NCBI RefSeq assembly: GCF_018596315.1
Contig: NZ_JAHEAG010000003.1
Coordinates: 558,001 to 622,000 of the forward strand
Source: Bradyrhizobium sp. SRL28
Lineage (GTDB): Bacteria > Pseudomonadota > Alphaproteobacteria > Rhizobiales > Xanthobacteraceae
Length of the DNA stretch: 64,000 nucleotides
Direction: 5' to 3'
The notes beneath the pieces are model-generated. The model saw only the letters and a list, made by a program, of their open reading frames with translations, did not search any database and had not been told where the DNA came from. Every line of letters starts with the position of its first letter. Positions within the stretch are counted from its first letter, which is position 1. Below are positions 20,565 through 27,914 of the stretch, piece after piece. The position numbers were made by a program, and so were the translations under genes.

Positions 20565-21931
20565 TCCGTTTTTCGATTGGCGCGCAGCGCCTCGCATCCG
20601 GCCTGATCACCGGCGCAGTGCTACTCGTGCTGGCAGCGACGCCCTCACACGCCGCAGCAAAGATCCAGCGGCTGGTCTCGCCTGGCGGTATCGAGGCCTG
20701 GTTCGTGCAGGACGCCACCGTGCCCCTGATTGCGATGGAATATGCCTTCAGCGGCGGCGCCGCCCAGGACCCATCGGGCAAATCCGGCGTCGGCAACCTG
20801 GTCGCCGGCCTGCTCGACGAGGGCTCCGGCGAACTCGATTCGAAAACCTTTCACGAGCGCCTCGAGCGCCGCGCCATCGAGTTGAGCTTCTCGTCGACCC
20901 GCGATTACTTCCGCGGCTCGCTCCGCATGCTCAAGGACAACAAGGACGAGGCTTTCGGCCTGCTGAATCTGGCGCTGACCTCGCCGCGTTTCGACGCCGC
21001 CGACGTCGAGCGCATTCGCGCCCAGGTGCTCTCCGGGCTGCGCCGCGACACCACCAACCCGACCTCGCTGGCGAGCCGCAAATTCCTCGAAGTCGCTTTC
21101 GGCGATCATCCCTATGGCAGGCAGGCCAACGGTACGCTCGACAGCGTGCCGAAGATCGATGTCAGTGACATGAAGGATTACGTCCGCCGTGTGATTGCGA
21201 AGGATAATCTGCGCATCGCCGTGGTCGGCGATGTCGATGCCGATACGCTCGGCAAGCTGCTGGACAAGACGTTCGGCGGATTGCCGGCCAAGGCCAGCCT
21301 GACGCAGGTCACCGAGGTCGAGGCCACCAAGCCGCCGCAGCGCGCGTTCGTACCGCTCGACGTGCCGCAGACCGTGGTGACGTTCGGCGGGCCCGGCATT
21401 CGCCGCCACGATCCGAATTTCATGGCCGCCTATGTCGTGAACCACATCCTCGGCGGCGGCGGGATGTCGTCGCGGCTCTACAGGGAAGTGCGCGAAAAGC
21501 GTGGCCTGGCCTATTCGGTCTATCAATCCCTGCTCTGGATGGATCGCTCCGCTTTGTTCATCGGCAACACCGGCACCCGCGCCGACCGCGCCGGCGAGAC
21601 CGTCGACGCGATCGAAAAGGAAGTCCGCCGCATGGCCGAGGAAGGCCCGACCCAGATGGAGCTGGACGAGGCCAAGTCATACCTCAAGGGCTCGCAGATG
21701 CTGGCGCTCGATACCTCCTCGAAGCTCGCGCAGGCGCTGCTGCAGTACCAGCTCGACAAGCTGCCGATCGATTACATCGAAAAGCGCAACGCCATCGTCG
21801 ACGCCGTGACGCTCGACGACGCCAAGAAGGCCGCGCAGAAGCTCTGGGGCCAAGGCCTGCTCACCGTCGTCGTCGGCCGCGCCCCGCAGGCCGCCGCCCA
21901 GCCCGCCGCGGCGCCGCCGAAGGCGAACTAG
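20561..21931 (+). CDS. M16 family peptidase-like protein, non-catalytic partner
   Basis: A 456-residue M16 protein with signal peptide (GLITGAVLLVLAATPSHAAA). At the place of HxxEH it reads VGNLVAGLLDEGSGELDS, so zinc-binding histidines are missing. The C-terminal substrate-binding R/Y segment is retained (SRLYREVREKRGLAYSVY). This division of labour, one subunit with zinc and one with the R/Y motif, matches alpha/beta mitochondrial processing peptidase and bacterial M16B pairs. The start is GTG 20561, overlapping the previous stop by four bases and putting the signal peptide at the N-terminus. Longer in-frame starts would bury it. Confidence 0.92.
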   Translation: MIRFSIGAQRLASGLITGAVLLVLAATPSHAAAKIQRLVSPGGIEAWFVQDATVPLIAMEYAFSGGAAQDPSGKSGVGNLVAGLLDEGSGELDSKTFHERLERRAIELSFSSTRDYFRGSLRMLKDNKDEAFGLLNLALTSPRFDAADVERIRAQVLSGLRRDTTNPTSLASRKFLEVAFGDHPYGRQANGTLDSVPKIDVSDMKDYVRRVIAKDNLRIAVVGDVDADTLGKLLDKTFGGLPAKASLTQVTEVEATKPPQRAFVPLDVPQTVVTFGGPGIRRHDPNFMAAYVVNHILGGGGMSSRLYREVREKRGLAYSVYQSLLWMDRSALFIGNTGTRADRAGETVDAIEKEVRRMAEEGPTQMELDEAKSYLKGSQMLALDTSSKLAQALLQYQLDKLPIDYIEKRNAIVDAVTLDDAKKAAQKLWGQGLLTVVVGRAPQAAAQPAAAPPKAN

Positions 21932-21958
21932 GCCGCGCACTTATAAACCGGCTGGCGG

Positions 21959-23173
21959 TCAGCGGTTCGCGCTGCTGACCAGGGGGCATTTGCTCGCTGA
22001 GAGGGGCCACACGGTCTCCTCAGGAGGGATGCTGCGGAGGACCTCGAAGTAGTCCCAGGGATACTTCGAGTCGGAAGGCTTCTTCACCCGGACGAGATAC
22101 ATGGTGCGGGTGATGCGGCCGTCCTCGCGGATAGCAGCGTTTTCGGAGAAGACGTCCTCAATCGGAATGGTCCGCATCGCGGCCGCGACCCGGTCGGCAT
22201 CGTCGGTGCCGGCGCGGGCGACGGCCTTGAGATAGTGGCGTACCGCGCCATAGACGCCGGCATGCAGCATCGAGGGCATCATGCCCGTCCTGGCCATGAA
22301 CTGCTTCGACCATGCGCGCGTCGCATCATTCATGTCCCAGTAGGATGACGTCGTCAGGTAGGTGCCTTGCGCATCCTTGAGCCCGAGCGCGTGCACGTCC
22401 TGGAGAAACAGGATCAGTGCAGCAAGACTCTGCCCGCCCTGCACGAGCCCGAACTCGCCCGCCTGCCGCATCGCGGTGACGGTGTCGTTGCCGGCGTTGG
22501 CGAGGCCGACCACCTTGGCGCCCGAGGCTTGCGCGCTCAGCAGGAATGACGAGAAATCCGATGTGTTGAGCGGATGGCGCGCGGCGCCCACCACCTTGCC
22601 GCCGGCCGCGGTGATGACCCCGGTCGCATCGTTCTGGAGCTGATGCCCGAATGCGTAGTCCGAAGCCAGAAAGAACCAGGACGCGCCCCCGTTCTTGACG
22701 ACCGCGGATGCGGTCCCGTGCGACACCGCATAGGTGTCGTAGGTCCAGTGGAAGCCGAAAGGCGAGCACTGCTCATTGGTCAATGCGGTGGTACCGGCGC
22801 CGGAATAGAGGACGATCCGCTTCTTCTCGCGCGCAAGGCCCTGGATCGCAAGCGCGACGCCCGAATTCGGCACGTCCACGATCGTATCGACACCTTCGAC
22901 ATCGAACCAGCGGCGGGCGACCGCCGTGCCGACATCCGCCTTGTGCTGGTGATCCGCCGAGATGACCTCCACCGGCTTGCCGAGGACCTTGCCATCGATC
23001 TCCCGCACGGCCATCTCGGCAGCGACCAGTGACCCCTTGCCGGTGATGTCGGCGGTAACGCCCGCCATGTCGGTCAAGACGCCGATCCTGACGACATCGC
23101 CACTGATCTGGGCCTGAGCCGCGACCGGAAGCATCAGGGCGAGAAGCACACCGCCGAGGACATTCAATCTCAT
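21959..23173 (-). CDS. Branched-chain amino acid-type ABC transporter substrate-binding protein
   Basis: A 404-residue periplasmic binding protein of the type I (LivJ/amide-urea) fold. Signal peptide MRLNVLGGVLLALMLPVAAQAQ is followed by VVRIGVLTDMAGVTADITG and VEVISADHQHKADVG, typical of lobe 1. ATG 23173 is supported by GGAGGAAA six bases upstream; earlier in-frame starts lack a signal peptide at the N-terminus. No permease or ATPase gene lies near. It sits downstream of an alpha/beta hydrolase gene on the same strand (40-bp gap), with a divergent MarR gene, so its ligand may be the hydrolase substrate or product. Ligand unknown. Confidence 0.9.
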   Translation of the reverse strand: MRLNVLGGVLLALMLPVAAQAQISGDVVRIGVLTDMAGVTADITGKGSLVAAEMAVREIDGKVLGKPVEVISADHQHKADVGTAVARRWFDVEGVDTIVDVPNSGVALAIQGLAREKKRIVLYSGAGTTALTNEQCSPFGFHWTYDTYAVSHGTASAVVKNGGASWFFLASDYAFGHQLQNDATGVITAAGGKVVGAARHPLNTSDFSSFLLSAQASGAKVVGLANAGNDTVTAMRQAGEFGLVQGGQSLAALILFLQDVHALGLKDAQGTYLTTSSYWDMNDATRAWSKQFMARTGMMPSMLHAGVYGAVRHYLKAVARAGTDDADRVAAAMRTIPIEDVFSENAAIREDGRITRTMYLVRVKKPSDSKYPWDYFEVLRSIPPEETVWPLSASKCPLVSSANR

Positions 23174-23213
23174 TTCTTGTTTCCTCCAATTCCGTGCGTA
23201 TCGCGCGATGGCG

Positions 23214-24173
23214 TCAGCATCCGACCGCATCGAGCCAGGCAAGGATGATGGCAGCGAGATCATCGCTATTGTCTTCGATCATCATCATGTGGCCGTTGCC
23301 GTTGATACCGCGGTCCGGCAGCCACACGAATTCGGCGCCGAGATAGCCGGCGGTGCTCTCGTCGACCTCGCGCGGATGGCGCGGATCGCACTCCCCTGTC
23401 ACGATCAGGATAGGCTTGCCGCGCAGGTTCTTCGGATCGCCGATCTTGAGCCCGCGCCCTCCGATGTTGAAACGTTCGTTCAGGATGCGCGGGCTCTCCG
23501 GCACGATCGAAGAACAATAGCGTTCGAATGCGGAGATTGGGAAACGCGGTGCGTTGGCCCAGGAGGCGGCCGCAAATTCGGCGCTCAGCCATACCGGCCT
23601 GTCCTCCGCCGCATAGACCGGGCGGCCGGCGCTTGCATCGTCTTGCAACGCAAGGATGGCGGCCGGATCCTCGGGCAGATCCTTCAGCAGATTGCCCGGC
23701 GGGCCGGGTGCGATACCGACAACCGCGCTGACAAGATCGGGCCGCCGCTCTGTCATCCACCAGGCCATGGGGCCGCTCGCGGAATGCACGACGAGCACGG
23801 CCGGGCCGATCTCCTCGAGCAGCGCGAGCAGCGACGTGGCGACATCTTCAGTTCCAAGTCGCGGGAAGTCCGGCCGCTGCGGCGAGCGGCCATGGCCGGG
23901 CCAGTCCGGCACGAACACGTCCCGGCCTGCGGCCGCGAAGCGCTCTGCCCATCCGGCCCTCAGATCAGGCGTTGCTAGATAACAGCTGCCTGTGTGGCCC
24001 GCGCCGTGCACCGCCACGATCGGAATCTTGCCCGGCGCTCCACGAGGCGGCCGCACGTGATCGACATAGATCGGATGCGTTCTTGTACCCGAGTAGAAGC
24101 ACCGGGATTCCTGTCCATGCAACGCGTCCATGATCTTCTGCCGAGCCCGCACTCTATCTACCCGATCTTCCAT
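23214..24173 (-). CDS. Alpha/beta hydrolase of unknown substrate
   Basis: A 319-residue alpha/beta-hydrolase. The oxyanion segment is VAVHGAGHTGSCYL, the nucleophile elbow VVHSASGPMAWW (Ser), and the C-terminal histidine lies in NGNGHMMMIEDNSDDLA. The VPDWPGHGRSPQ strand is typical of the fold. There is no signal peptide, so it is cytoplasmic. It heads a two-gene unit with the solute-binding protein and is divergent from a MarR regulator. This suggests an inducible catabolic step on an imported ester or amide. ATG 24131 is a possible shorter start. Substrate cannot be read from sequence. Confidence 0.85.
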   Translation of the reverse strand: MEDRVDRVRARQKIMDALHGQESRCFYSGTRTHPIYVDHVRPPRGAPGKIPIVAVHGAGHTGSCYLATPDLRAGWAERFAAAGRDVFVPDWPGHGRSPQRPDFPRLGTEDVATSLLALLEEIGPAVLVVHSASGPMAWWMTERRPDLVSAVVGIAPGPPGNLLKDLPEDPAAILALQDDASAGRPVYAAEDRPVWLSAEFAAASWANAPRFPISAFERYCSSIVPESPRILNERFNIGGRGLKIGDPKNLRGKPILIVTGECDPRHPREVDESTAGYLGAEFVWLPDRGINGNGHMMMIEDNSDDLAAIILAWLDAVGC

Positions 24174-24240
24174 GGCCAGCGCCGGCCGTCCCTGTGGATC
24201 GGCCGCGATTTAAGATGACCCCAACCGGAAAAGCAATTAG

Positions 24241-24282
24241 AAAGTCACATATGAGACCATTAAAGTCACAAATGAGACTATC
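24241..24282. promoter_or_regulatory. Two 21-bp direct repeats, candidate MarR operator
   Basis: Two abutting 21-base units both contain AAAGTCACA followed after one base by ATGAGAC (24241-24261 and 24262-24282). Each core is a near-palindrome: GTCACATATGAGAC pairs with itself except at two positions. The two-helical-turn spacing and the place between the hydrolase start and the MarR coding sequence fit an operator for the adjacent regulator. This is inference from position and symmetry. Confidence 0.6.
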
Positions 24283-24802
24283 TGGGAAAGCGAAGAACAG
24301 CACGAGCGCGCGAGTTCTGCAGGAACGGGAGGCGAACGGGATCGCCGCCGTGCGCGGCGGCACCGAGATCAAGATCGCCTACAAGATGGGCTATGTGCTG
24401 AACTTCTACCGGGAGCCGTCGTTTCGGAAGATCGAGATGGAGCTTGGCCTTACGCGGCCGGAGATCGTTACCCTGATCTTCCTGAATTTCCGCGAGGGCG
24501 TAACCGCGAGCGACATCTGCGAGTTCTCGGGTCACCTCAAGGCCAATATCAGCCGCGGGATCATTGCGCTGGAAAAGAAGAAGCTGTTGCGCCGCGATAC
24601 CGACAGATCAGACAATCGTCGGCAGCAATTGTTCATGACGCCCGCCGGCCGGACGCTTTACGCGAAATACATCCCGGCGCTCCGCGAGCGAGAGCAGGCG
24701 ATGCTGGCCTGCCTGACGCGAACCGAGCGCAAGGAGTTCGAACGCCTCCTTGACAAGCTTGCAGACCATGTACCGCACTGGGCGGCCCTCGACGAACTGT
24801 GA
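24272..24802 (+). CDS. MarR-type winged-helix transcriptional regulator
   Basis: The product has a MarR-like winged helix. Dimer helices flank MELGLTRPEIVTLIFLNFREGVTASDICEFSGHLKANISRGIIALEKKKLLRRD, followed by the wing with RRQQLFMTPAGRTLYAK and a C-terminal dimerisation helix. It is divergent from the hydrolase/solute-binding-protein pair and probably regulates it and itself. The start is uncertain: ATG 24272 (176 residues) lies inside the second candidate operator repeat. In-frame starts upstream (GTG 24194, ATG 24215, ATG 24251) would put the repeats in coding sequence, and later starts are possible. Confidence 0.8.
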   Translation: MRLSGKAKNSTSARVLQEREANGIAAVRGGTEIKIAYKMGYVLNFYREPSFRKIEMELGLTRPEIVTLIFLNFREGVTASDICEFSGHLKANISRGIIALEKKKLLRRDTDRSDNRRQQLFMTPAGRTLYAKYIPALREREQAMLACLTRTERKEFERLLDKLADHVPHWAALDEL

Positions 24803-24861
24803 CGTCCCTCGCAAAACCGCTATGGTGCTGCCGATTCTCCCTTGCGCCCCCGGTGAACGCC

Positions 24862-25281
24862 ATGCTGCGGGTTTCCCGCGACCTCACGATCGACGAAAAC
24901 GATATCGAGATCGGCTTCGTCCGCGCCTCCGGCCCGGGCGGGCAGAACGTCAACAAGCTCGCTACCGCAGCCCAGCTCCGTTTCGATACGCGCAAGATCA
25001 CGCTGCCGGAGGACGCCGCCCTGCGGCTGAACCGGATTGCCGGCCAGCGCATGACCAAGGATGGCGTGATCGTGATCCACGCCCAGCGCTTCCGCACCCA
25101 GGAACGCAACCGCGCCGACGCCATCGATCGCCTGCTCGAAATGCTGCGCGAAGCCATGGTAAGGCCGATACCGCGGCGCGCCACCAAGCCGACCTTCGGC
25201 TCGAAGCAGCGAAGGCTGGAAGGCAAGAAGCGCCGCAGCGACGTCAAGGCGAAGCGCAACACCGCTCGCTTCGACGATTGA
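24862..25281 (+). CDS. arfB: Alternative ribosome-rescue factor ArfB (YaeJ-type peptidyl-tRNA hydrolase)
   Basis: ArfB enters stalled ribosomes lacking a stop codon and hydrolyses the peptidyl-tRNA through its GGQ loop. The 139-residue protein has FVRASGPGGQNVNKLATA (GGQ at residues 26-28). The essential lysine/arginine-rich C-terminal tail (SKQRRLEGKKRRSD, KAKRN) inserts in the mRNA channel. ATG 24862 gives the family N-terminus directly before the domain. The frame is open to GTG 24799, but the extra 21 residues are not part of the family. Confidence 0.94.
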   Translation: MLRVSRDLTIDENDIEIGFVRASGPGGQNVNKLATAAQLRFDTRKITLPEDAALRLNRIAGQRMTKDGVIVIHAQRFRTQERNRADAIDRLLEMLREAMVRPIPRRATKPTFGSKQRRLEGKKRRSDVKAKRNTARFDD

Positions 25282-25298
25282 GGATCGGATTTATATTT

Positions 25299-25350
25299 TG
25301 ACGCGTTTTCTTGACGCGAACCGGAATCCACTTCGCTGAAAAACGCTATG
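25299..25350. repeat. Dispersed palindromic repeat, family F copy 2
   Basis: This copy begins TGACGCGTTTTCTTGACGCG and ends AAAACGCTATG, matching the element at 6447-6497 over most of its length. It lies between the convergent arfB and ECF sigma genes. The sigma gene's TAG stop (25346-25348 on the reverse strand) is inside the repeat. Confidence 0.75.
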
Positions 25351-25882
25351 AGTCCCGCACCAGATATTCCCGGATCATCAATCGCGCGCGGTGAATGCGC
25401 GCCTTGACGCTTTCGCGCGTCAAAGCGAGAACGCCGGCGATCTCGTCGATCGACAATTCCTCGATATCGCGCAGCAGGATCACCTCGCGGTAGTGGTCGG
25501 GCAAGGATTGGATGGCGCGGGAAAGATCGATGCGAATGTCTTCGGGCGCGAGATGCGCCAGCCGCATCTCCACATCGTCGGCCGGAGTGTCCGCCATTCC
25601 CGCCGATTGGCGCAGCAGGCGAAGGCAGGCGCGGCGGGCGACCGCAAACAGCCACGCCGAGAACGACGTCACCGCGCGCAGCGTTCCGACCCGCCGGTAC
25701 AGCAGCAACAGCGTTTCCTGAACCGCGTCATCAATGTCGGCCGCGCGGCAGTTGCGCGCGGCATAGCGGCGGATGTCGGGCTGGGCCGCGGCGATCAGCG
25801 AGACCAGCGCATCGGCGTCGCCGCCGCGCGCGGCCTCGATCAGCGAGGGGTCGCAACGCCCTGCTCCGGCCAGCGCCGTCAT
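25346..25882 (-). CDS. ECF-type RNA polymerase sigma factor
   Basis: A 178-residue extracytoplasmic-function sigma factor. Region 2 includes DIDDAVQETLLLLYRR and SFSAWLFAVARRACLRLLR. Region 4 reads LSRAIQSLPDHYREVILLRDIEELSIDEIAGVLALTRESVKARIHRAR, with the -35-binding helix. ATG 25882 is chosen because it overlaps the stop of the upstream DUF2892 gene (ATGA). A longer start would run into that gene. No classical anti-sigma factor is adjacent; the co-translated small membrane protein is the only candidate partner. Targets are unknown. Confidence 0.92.
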   Translation of the reverse strand: MTALAGAGRCDPSLIEAARGGDADALVSLIAAAQPDIRRYAARNCRAADIDDAVQETLLLLYRRVGTLRAVTSFSAWLFAVARRACLRLLRQSAGMADTPADDVEMRLAHLAPEDIRIDLSRAIQSLPDHYREVILLRDIEELSIDEIAGVLALTRESVKARIHRARLMIREYLVRDS

Positions 25883-26139
25883 GGCGAGGGGAGCCTGCGA
25901 CCGACCATGGCGCACATCGGGCAAAAGCCGAAAAAGCCGGTCAGTATAGCGACCGCGCCGGTGCCCGCGATCAGATAGCCGGCCATCGTGCCGGGCATGC
26001 TAAGCAGCCCGGGCATGCCGAGCAGCCCGGGCATGCCGAGCAGCCCGGGCATGCCGAGTAGCCCGTACGCGATCATGACAACGCCACCGATCGTCCGCAT
26101 CGCCCGCTCCCAGCCCGGTAAATTCTTGCGATAAAACAT
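25879..26139 (-). CDS. DUF2892 (YgaP transmembrane-domain-like) protein with tandem GLLGMP repeats
   Basis: An 86-residue small membrane protein. The start, FYRKNLPGWERAMRTIGGVVMIAYG, and the end, GTGAVAILTGFFGFCPMC, resemble DUF2892, a two-helix domain found alone or fused to rhodaneses (YgaP). Between the helices are four copies of the hexapeptide GLLGMP (last copy GLLSMP), which the ordinary domain lacks as far as I recall. The second helix ends in Cys-Pro-Met-Cys. A GGGAGC ribosome site precedes ATG 26139. The stop overlaps the ECF sigma start, suggesting that the pair works together, perhaps as membrane sensor and sigma factor (inference). Confidence 0.8.
   Translation of the reverse strand: MFYRKNLPGWERAMRTIGGVVMIAYGLLGMPGLLGMPGLLGMPGLLSMPGTMAGYLIAGTGAVAILTGFFGFCPMCAMVGRRLPSP
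25992..26063 (-). repeat. 18-bp tandem repeat, four copies, inside the DUF2892 gene
   Basis: Four head-to-tail 18-base units (CGGGCATGCCGAGCAGCC on the + strand, starting at 25992, 26010, 26028 and 26046) encode GLLGMP units. Units 2 and 3 are identical; unit 1 differs at two bases and unit 4 at one. The unit is a multiple of three, so copy-number change keeps the frame. Confidence 0.95.
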
Positions 26140-26237
26140 AACAGCTCCCTTTGATTCAGCGAGAGAACTTCAATGCGTTCTCATCCCATAGAGCCAACCA
26201 GCCGCCCTTTCGGTTCGCGGAGTTCGGGCCAAGGCAT

Positions 26238-26272
26238 AAAAAAACTCCGGCCGCCCATGGCGACCGGAGTTT
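26238..26272 (-). terminator. Rho-independent terminator of the small secreted-protein gene
   Basis: On the reverse strand a perfect AACTCCGG/CCGGAGTT stem with a central loop is followed by a run of seven T. It lies about 40 bases beyond the stop of the gene at 26314-26598. Confidence 0.85.
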
Positions 26273-26313
26273 GGAGAGCAACCCGGCGGAGGAGACGGGT
26301 GTTCTCCTGGCGC

Positions 26314-26598
26314 TTATCGGCTGGTCGCTGGAGGGGTAGCCGCCCCGCCCGTGGTCTTGGCAGCTCCGTGAGGCGTTCCGCTGCCGGCTCCGACCGTGCC
26401 CTTCATGCCGGTCTTCGCGCCGGCCTTTTGGCCGGCGGTGTCCTCGTCGATGCTGCCCGACGCGCCGCCCTGCATCTGGGTGGTGCCCTTTGCACCGCCG
26501 CGGATCTGCGTGTCGGATGAGGCGCCTTGCGCCAGTACCGGACCGGCAAGCAGGGCCGAGATTGCAACCGCGATCGCCGAGGTTTTCACTAGCTTCAT
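26314..26598 (-). CDS. Small secreted Gly/Ala/Thr-rich protein of unknown function
   Basis: The 94-residue product has a clear signal peptide (MKLVKTSAIAVAISALLAG, cleavage near VLAQG). The mature part is short and low in complexity, rich in Gly, Ala, Thr and Ser (IRGGAKGTTQMQGGASGS, KTGMKGTVGAGSG), with no cysteine and no domain I recognise. GGAGAA precedes the ATG and a terminator follows. It is the upstream neighbour of the DUF2892/ECF sigma pair, but the terminator implies separate transcription. It could be a stress-related periplasmic peptide; this is a guess. Confidence 0.65.
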   Translation of the reverse strand: MKLVKTSAIAVAISALLAGPVLAQGASSDTQIRGGAKGTTQMQGGASGSIDEDTAGQKAGAKTGMKGTVGAGSGTPHGAAKTTGGAATPPATSR

Positions 26599-27083
26599 CC
26601 AATTCTCCCAATTTCTGGTTGGCGATGAACGGCTCGGTGACTTCAGGCGCCGTTCGACACCCGAACATGCTCATCGCCGGATCAGTCATTTCGCGAACGG
26701 CGCGCTCGCTATGCAAGCCGCGCGGTGTGGTGATCGTGCAGGGATTTCGGGGTCATTTTGCGAATCCTTGACCGCATATGCGGCGCCGCAGCATCTTCAG
26801 GAAAGTTCCGTAAAAATCATTTGACCACATGCATTTGACCGCTAGCGACGGCGAGGCGGGGACAGCGCACGCGCCGCAGCGAGAACGGCAGCGCTCGCCC
26901 CACTGAGCCGCCCGCCACGTCAGTCAGTTCGCAGGCGGTCAGGGCTATCGCATCTGCGATCGGAAGATCAGGCCGCCCGGCCGCCTGGAGCCCAGCCGCT
27001 TTTTGTTCTGTCGTGAAACAGCCCGCTACTACCACCGCTTATTTTCCGCGACCTACAGTCTGCGCACGTCAACGGTGAAGCAC
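26599..27083. other. Intergenic region upstream of the cytochrome c operon
   Basis: These 485 bases lie between divergent genes. I found no conserved gene. Short frames exist on both strands but lack ribosome sites or recognisable products. The region should contain the promoter of the dehydrogenase operon. An AT-rich patch with a GGAAAGTTCC motif lies near 26798-26820, but I could not assign a promoter class to it. Confidence 0.4.
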
Positions 27084-27485
27084 ATGACGAAGCTGCGCAC
27101 GATACGGGCAATCGGGCTGGGATTTTGCGCCGCGCTGCTTGCCGTGACGATGGCCGGCGCACAGATGCCGCTGCCCCCCGCCAAGCCACCGGATGGGACG
27201 ACGCTGTTCAAGCAGCAATGCGCGACCTGCCATACCACCAACCTGTCTGACCCGACCCGGCAGGGGCCGTCGCTGTTCAAGATCGTCGGCAAGCCGGCGG
27301 GCAAGGCGGACGGCTTTCGCTATTCCGCCGGCTTCGCCGAGGCCAACTTCGTCTGGGACGCCGCCAGGCTTGATGCCTATCTCGCCAATCCCCAGGCGAT
27401 GGTCCCAGGCTCCAACATGGCCTACCGCCAGCCCAAGGCGGAGACCCGCACCGCCATCATCGCCTATCTGAAGGAGCTGAACTGA
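27084..27485 (+). CDS. Periplasmic monohaem class I cytochrome c
   Basis: A 133-residue exported cytochrome c. The signal peptide (AIGLGFCAALLAVTMAGAQ) is followed by the haem motif CATCH in TLFKQQCATCHTTN, with the distal methionine probably in MVPGSNMAYRQP. PSLFKIVGKPAG and YSAGFAEANFVWD are typical of small soluble class I cytochromes. ATG 27084 puts the signal peptide at the N-terminus; the longer frame does not. It is the first gene of an operon with a VOC protein, a Tat-exported small subunit and a GMC dehydrogenase, so it is probably the electron acceptor of that enzyme. Confidence 0.92.
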   Translation: MTKLRTIRAIGLGFCAALLAVTMAGAQMPLPPAKPPDGTTLFKQQCATCHTTNLSDPTRQGPSLFKIVGKPAGKADGFRYSAGFAEANFVWDAARLDAYLANPQAMVPGSNMAYRQPKAETRTAIIAYLKELN

Positions 27486-27881
27486 ATGGCAAAGCCCGTT
27501 CACTCGATGATCCGCGTGTTCGACGAAGCGAAATCGCTGGACTTCTACACGCGCGCTTTCGGACTTGAGGTGGCCGACCATCTCAAGTTCGACGATTTCG
27601 CGCTGATCTATCTGCGCCATCCCTCCTCGCCCTTCGAGGTCGAACTGACCGTCAACTTCGATCGCAAGGAGCCCTACGCGCTGGGCGACGGCTACGGCCA
27701 TCTTGCCGTCATTGTCGATGATGTCGACGCCGAACACGCAAGATTTGCGCGCGAAGATCTCGCGCCCGGGCCGCTGCGCGACTTCAAGCATGACGGCAGG
27801 ACGCTGGCGCGCTTCTTCTTCGTCGCCGATCCCGATGGCTACAAGATCGAAGTGATTCAACGAGGTGGCCGCTTCGGTTAA
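27486..27881 (+). CDS. VOC-superfamily protein, glyoxalase I-like
   Basis: A 131-residue vicinal-oxygen-chelate protein with two beta-alpha-beta-beta-beta modules: MAKPVHSMIRVFDEAKSLDFY and GYGHLAVIVDDVDAEHARF. Candidate metal ligands are at the usual glyoxalase places: His in KPVHSMIRV, Glu in FEVELT, His in YGHLAV and Glu in KIEVIQ. It ends DPDGYKIEVIQRG as in lactoylglutathione lyases. It starts immediately after the cytochrome stop. A lyase for methylglyoxal is possible, but its place in a dehydrogenase operon suggests a role with the oxidised product. Not settled. Confidence 0.85.
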   Translation: MAKPVHSMIRVFDEAKSLDFYTRAFGLEVADHLKFDDFALIYLRHPSSPFEVELTVNFDRKEPYALGDGYGHLAVIVDDVDAEHARFAREDLAPGPLRDFKHDGRTLARFFFVADPDGYKIEVIQRGGRFG

Positions 27882-27914
27882 TCGCAATCAACAAGCAATT
27901 AATGGAGGACACAA

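Noticed and set aside
26798..26820. GGAAC/GGAAAGTTCC motif considered as an ECF (EcfG) promoter
   Set aside because: No matching -10 GTT at the proper distance on either strand.
26817..27035. Reverse-strand 72-codon frame upstream of the cytochrome gene
   Set aside because: No ribosome site, no signal or domain, and it overlaps the expected promoter region of the dehydrogenase operon.
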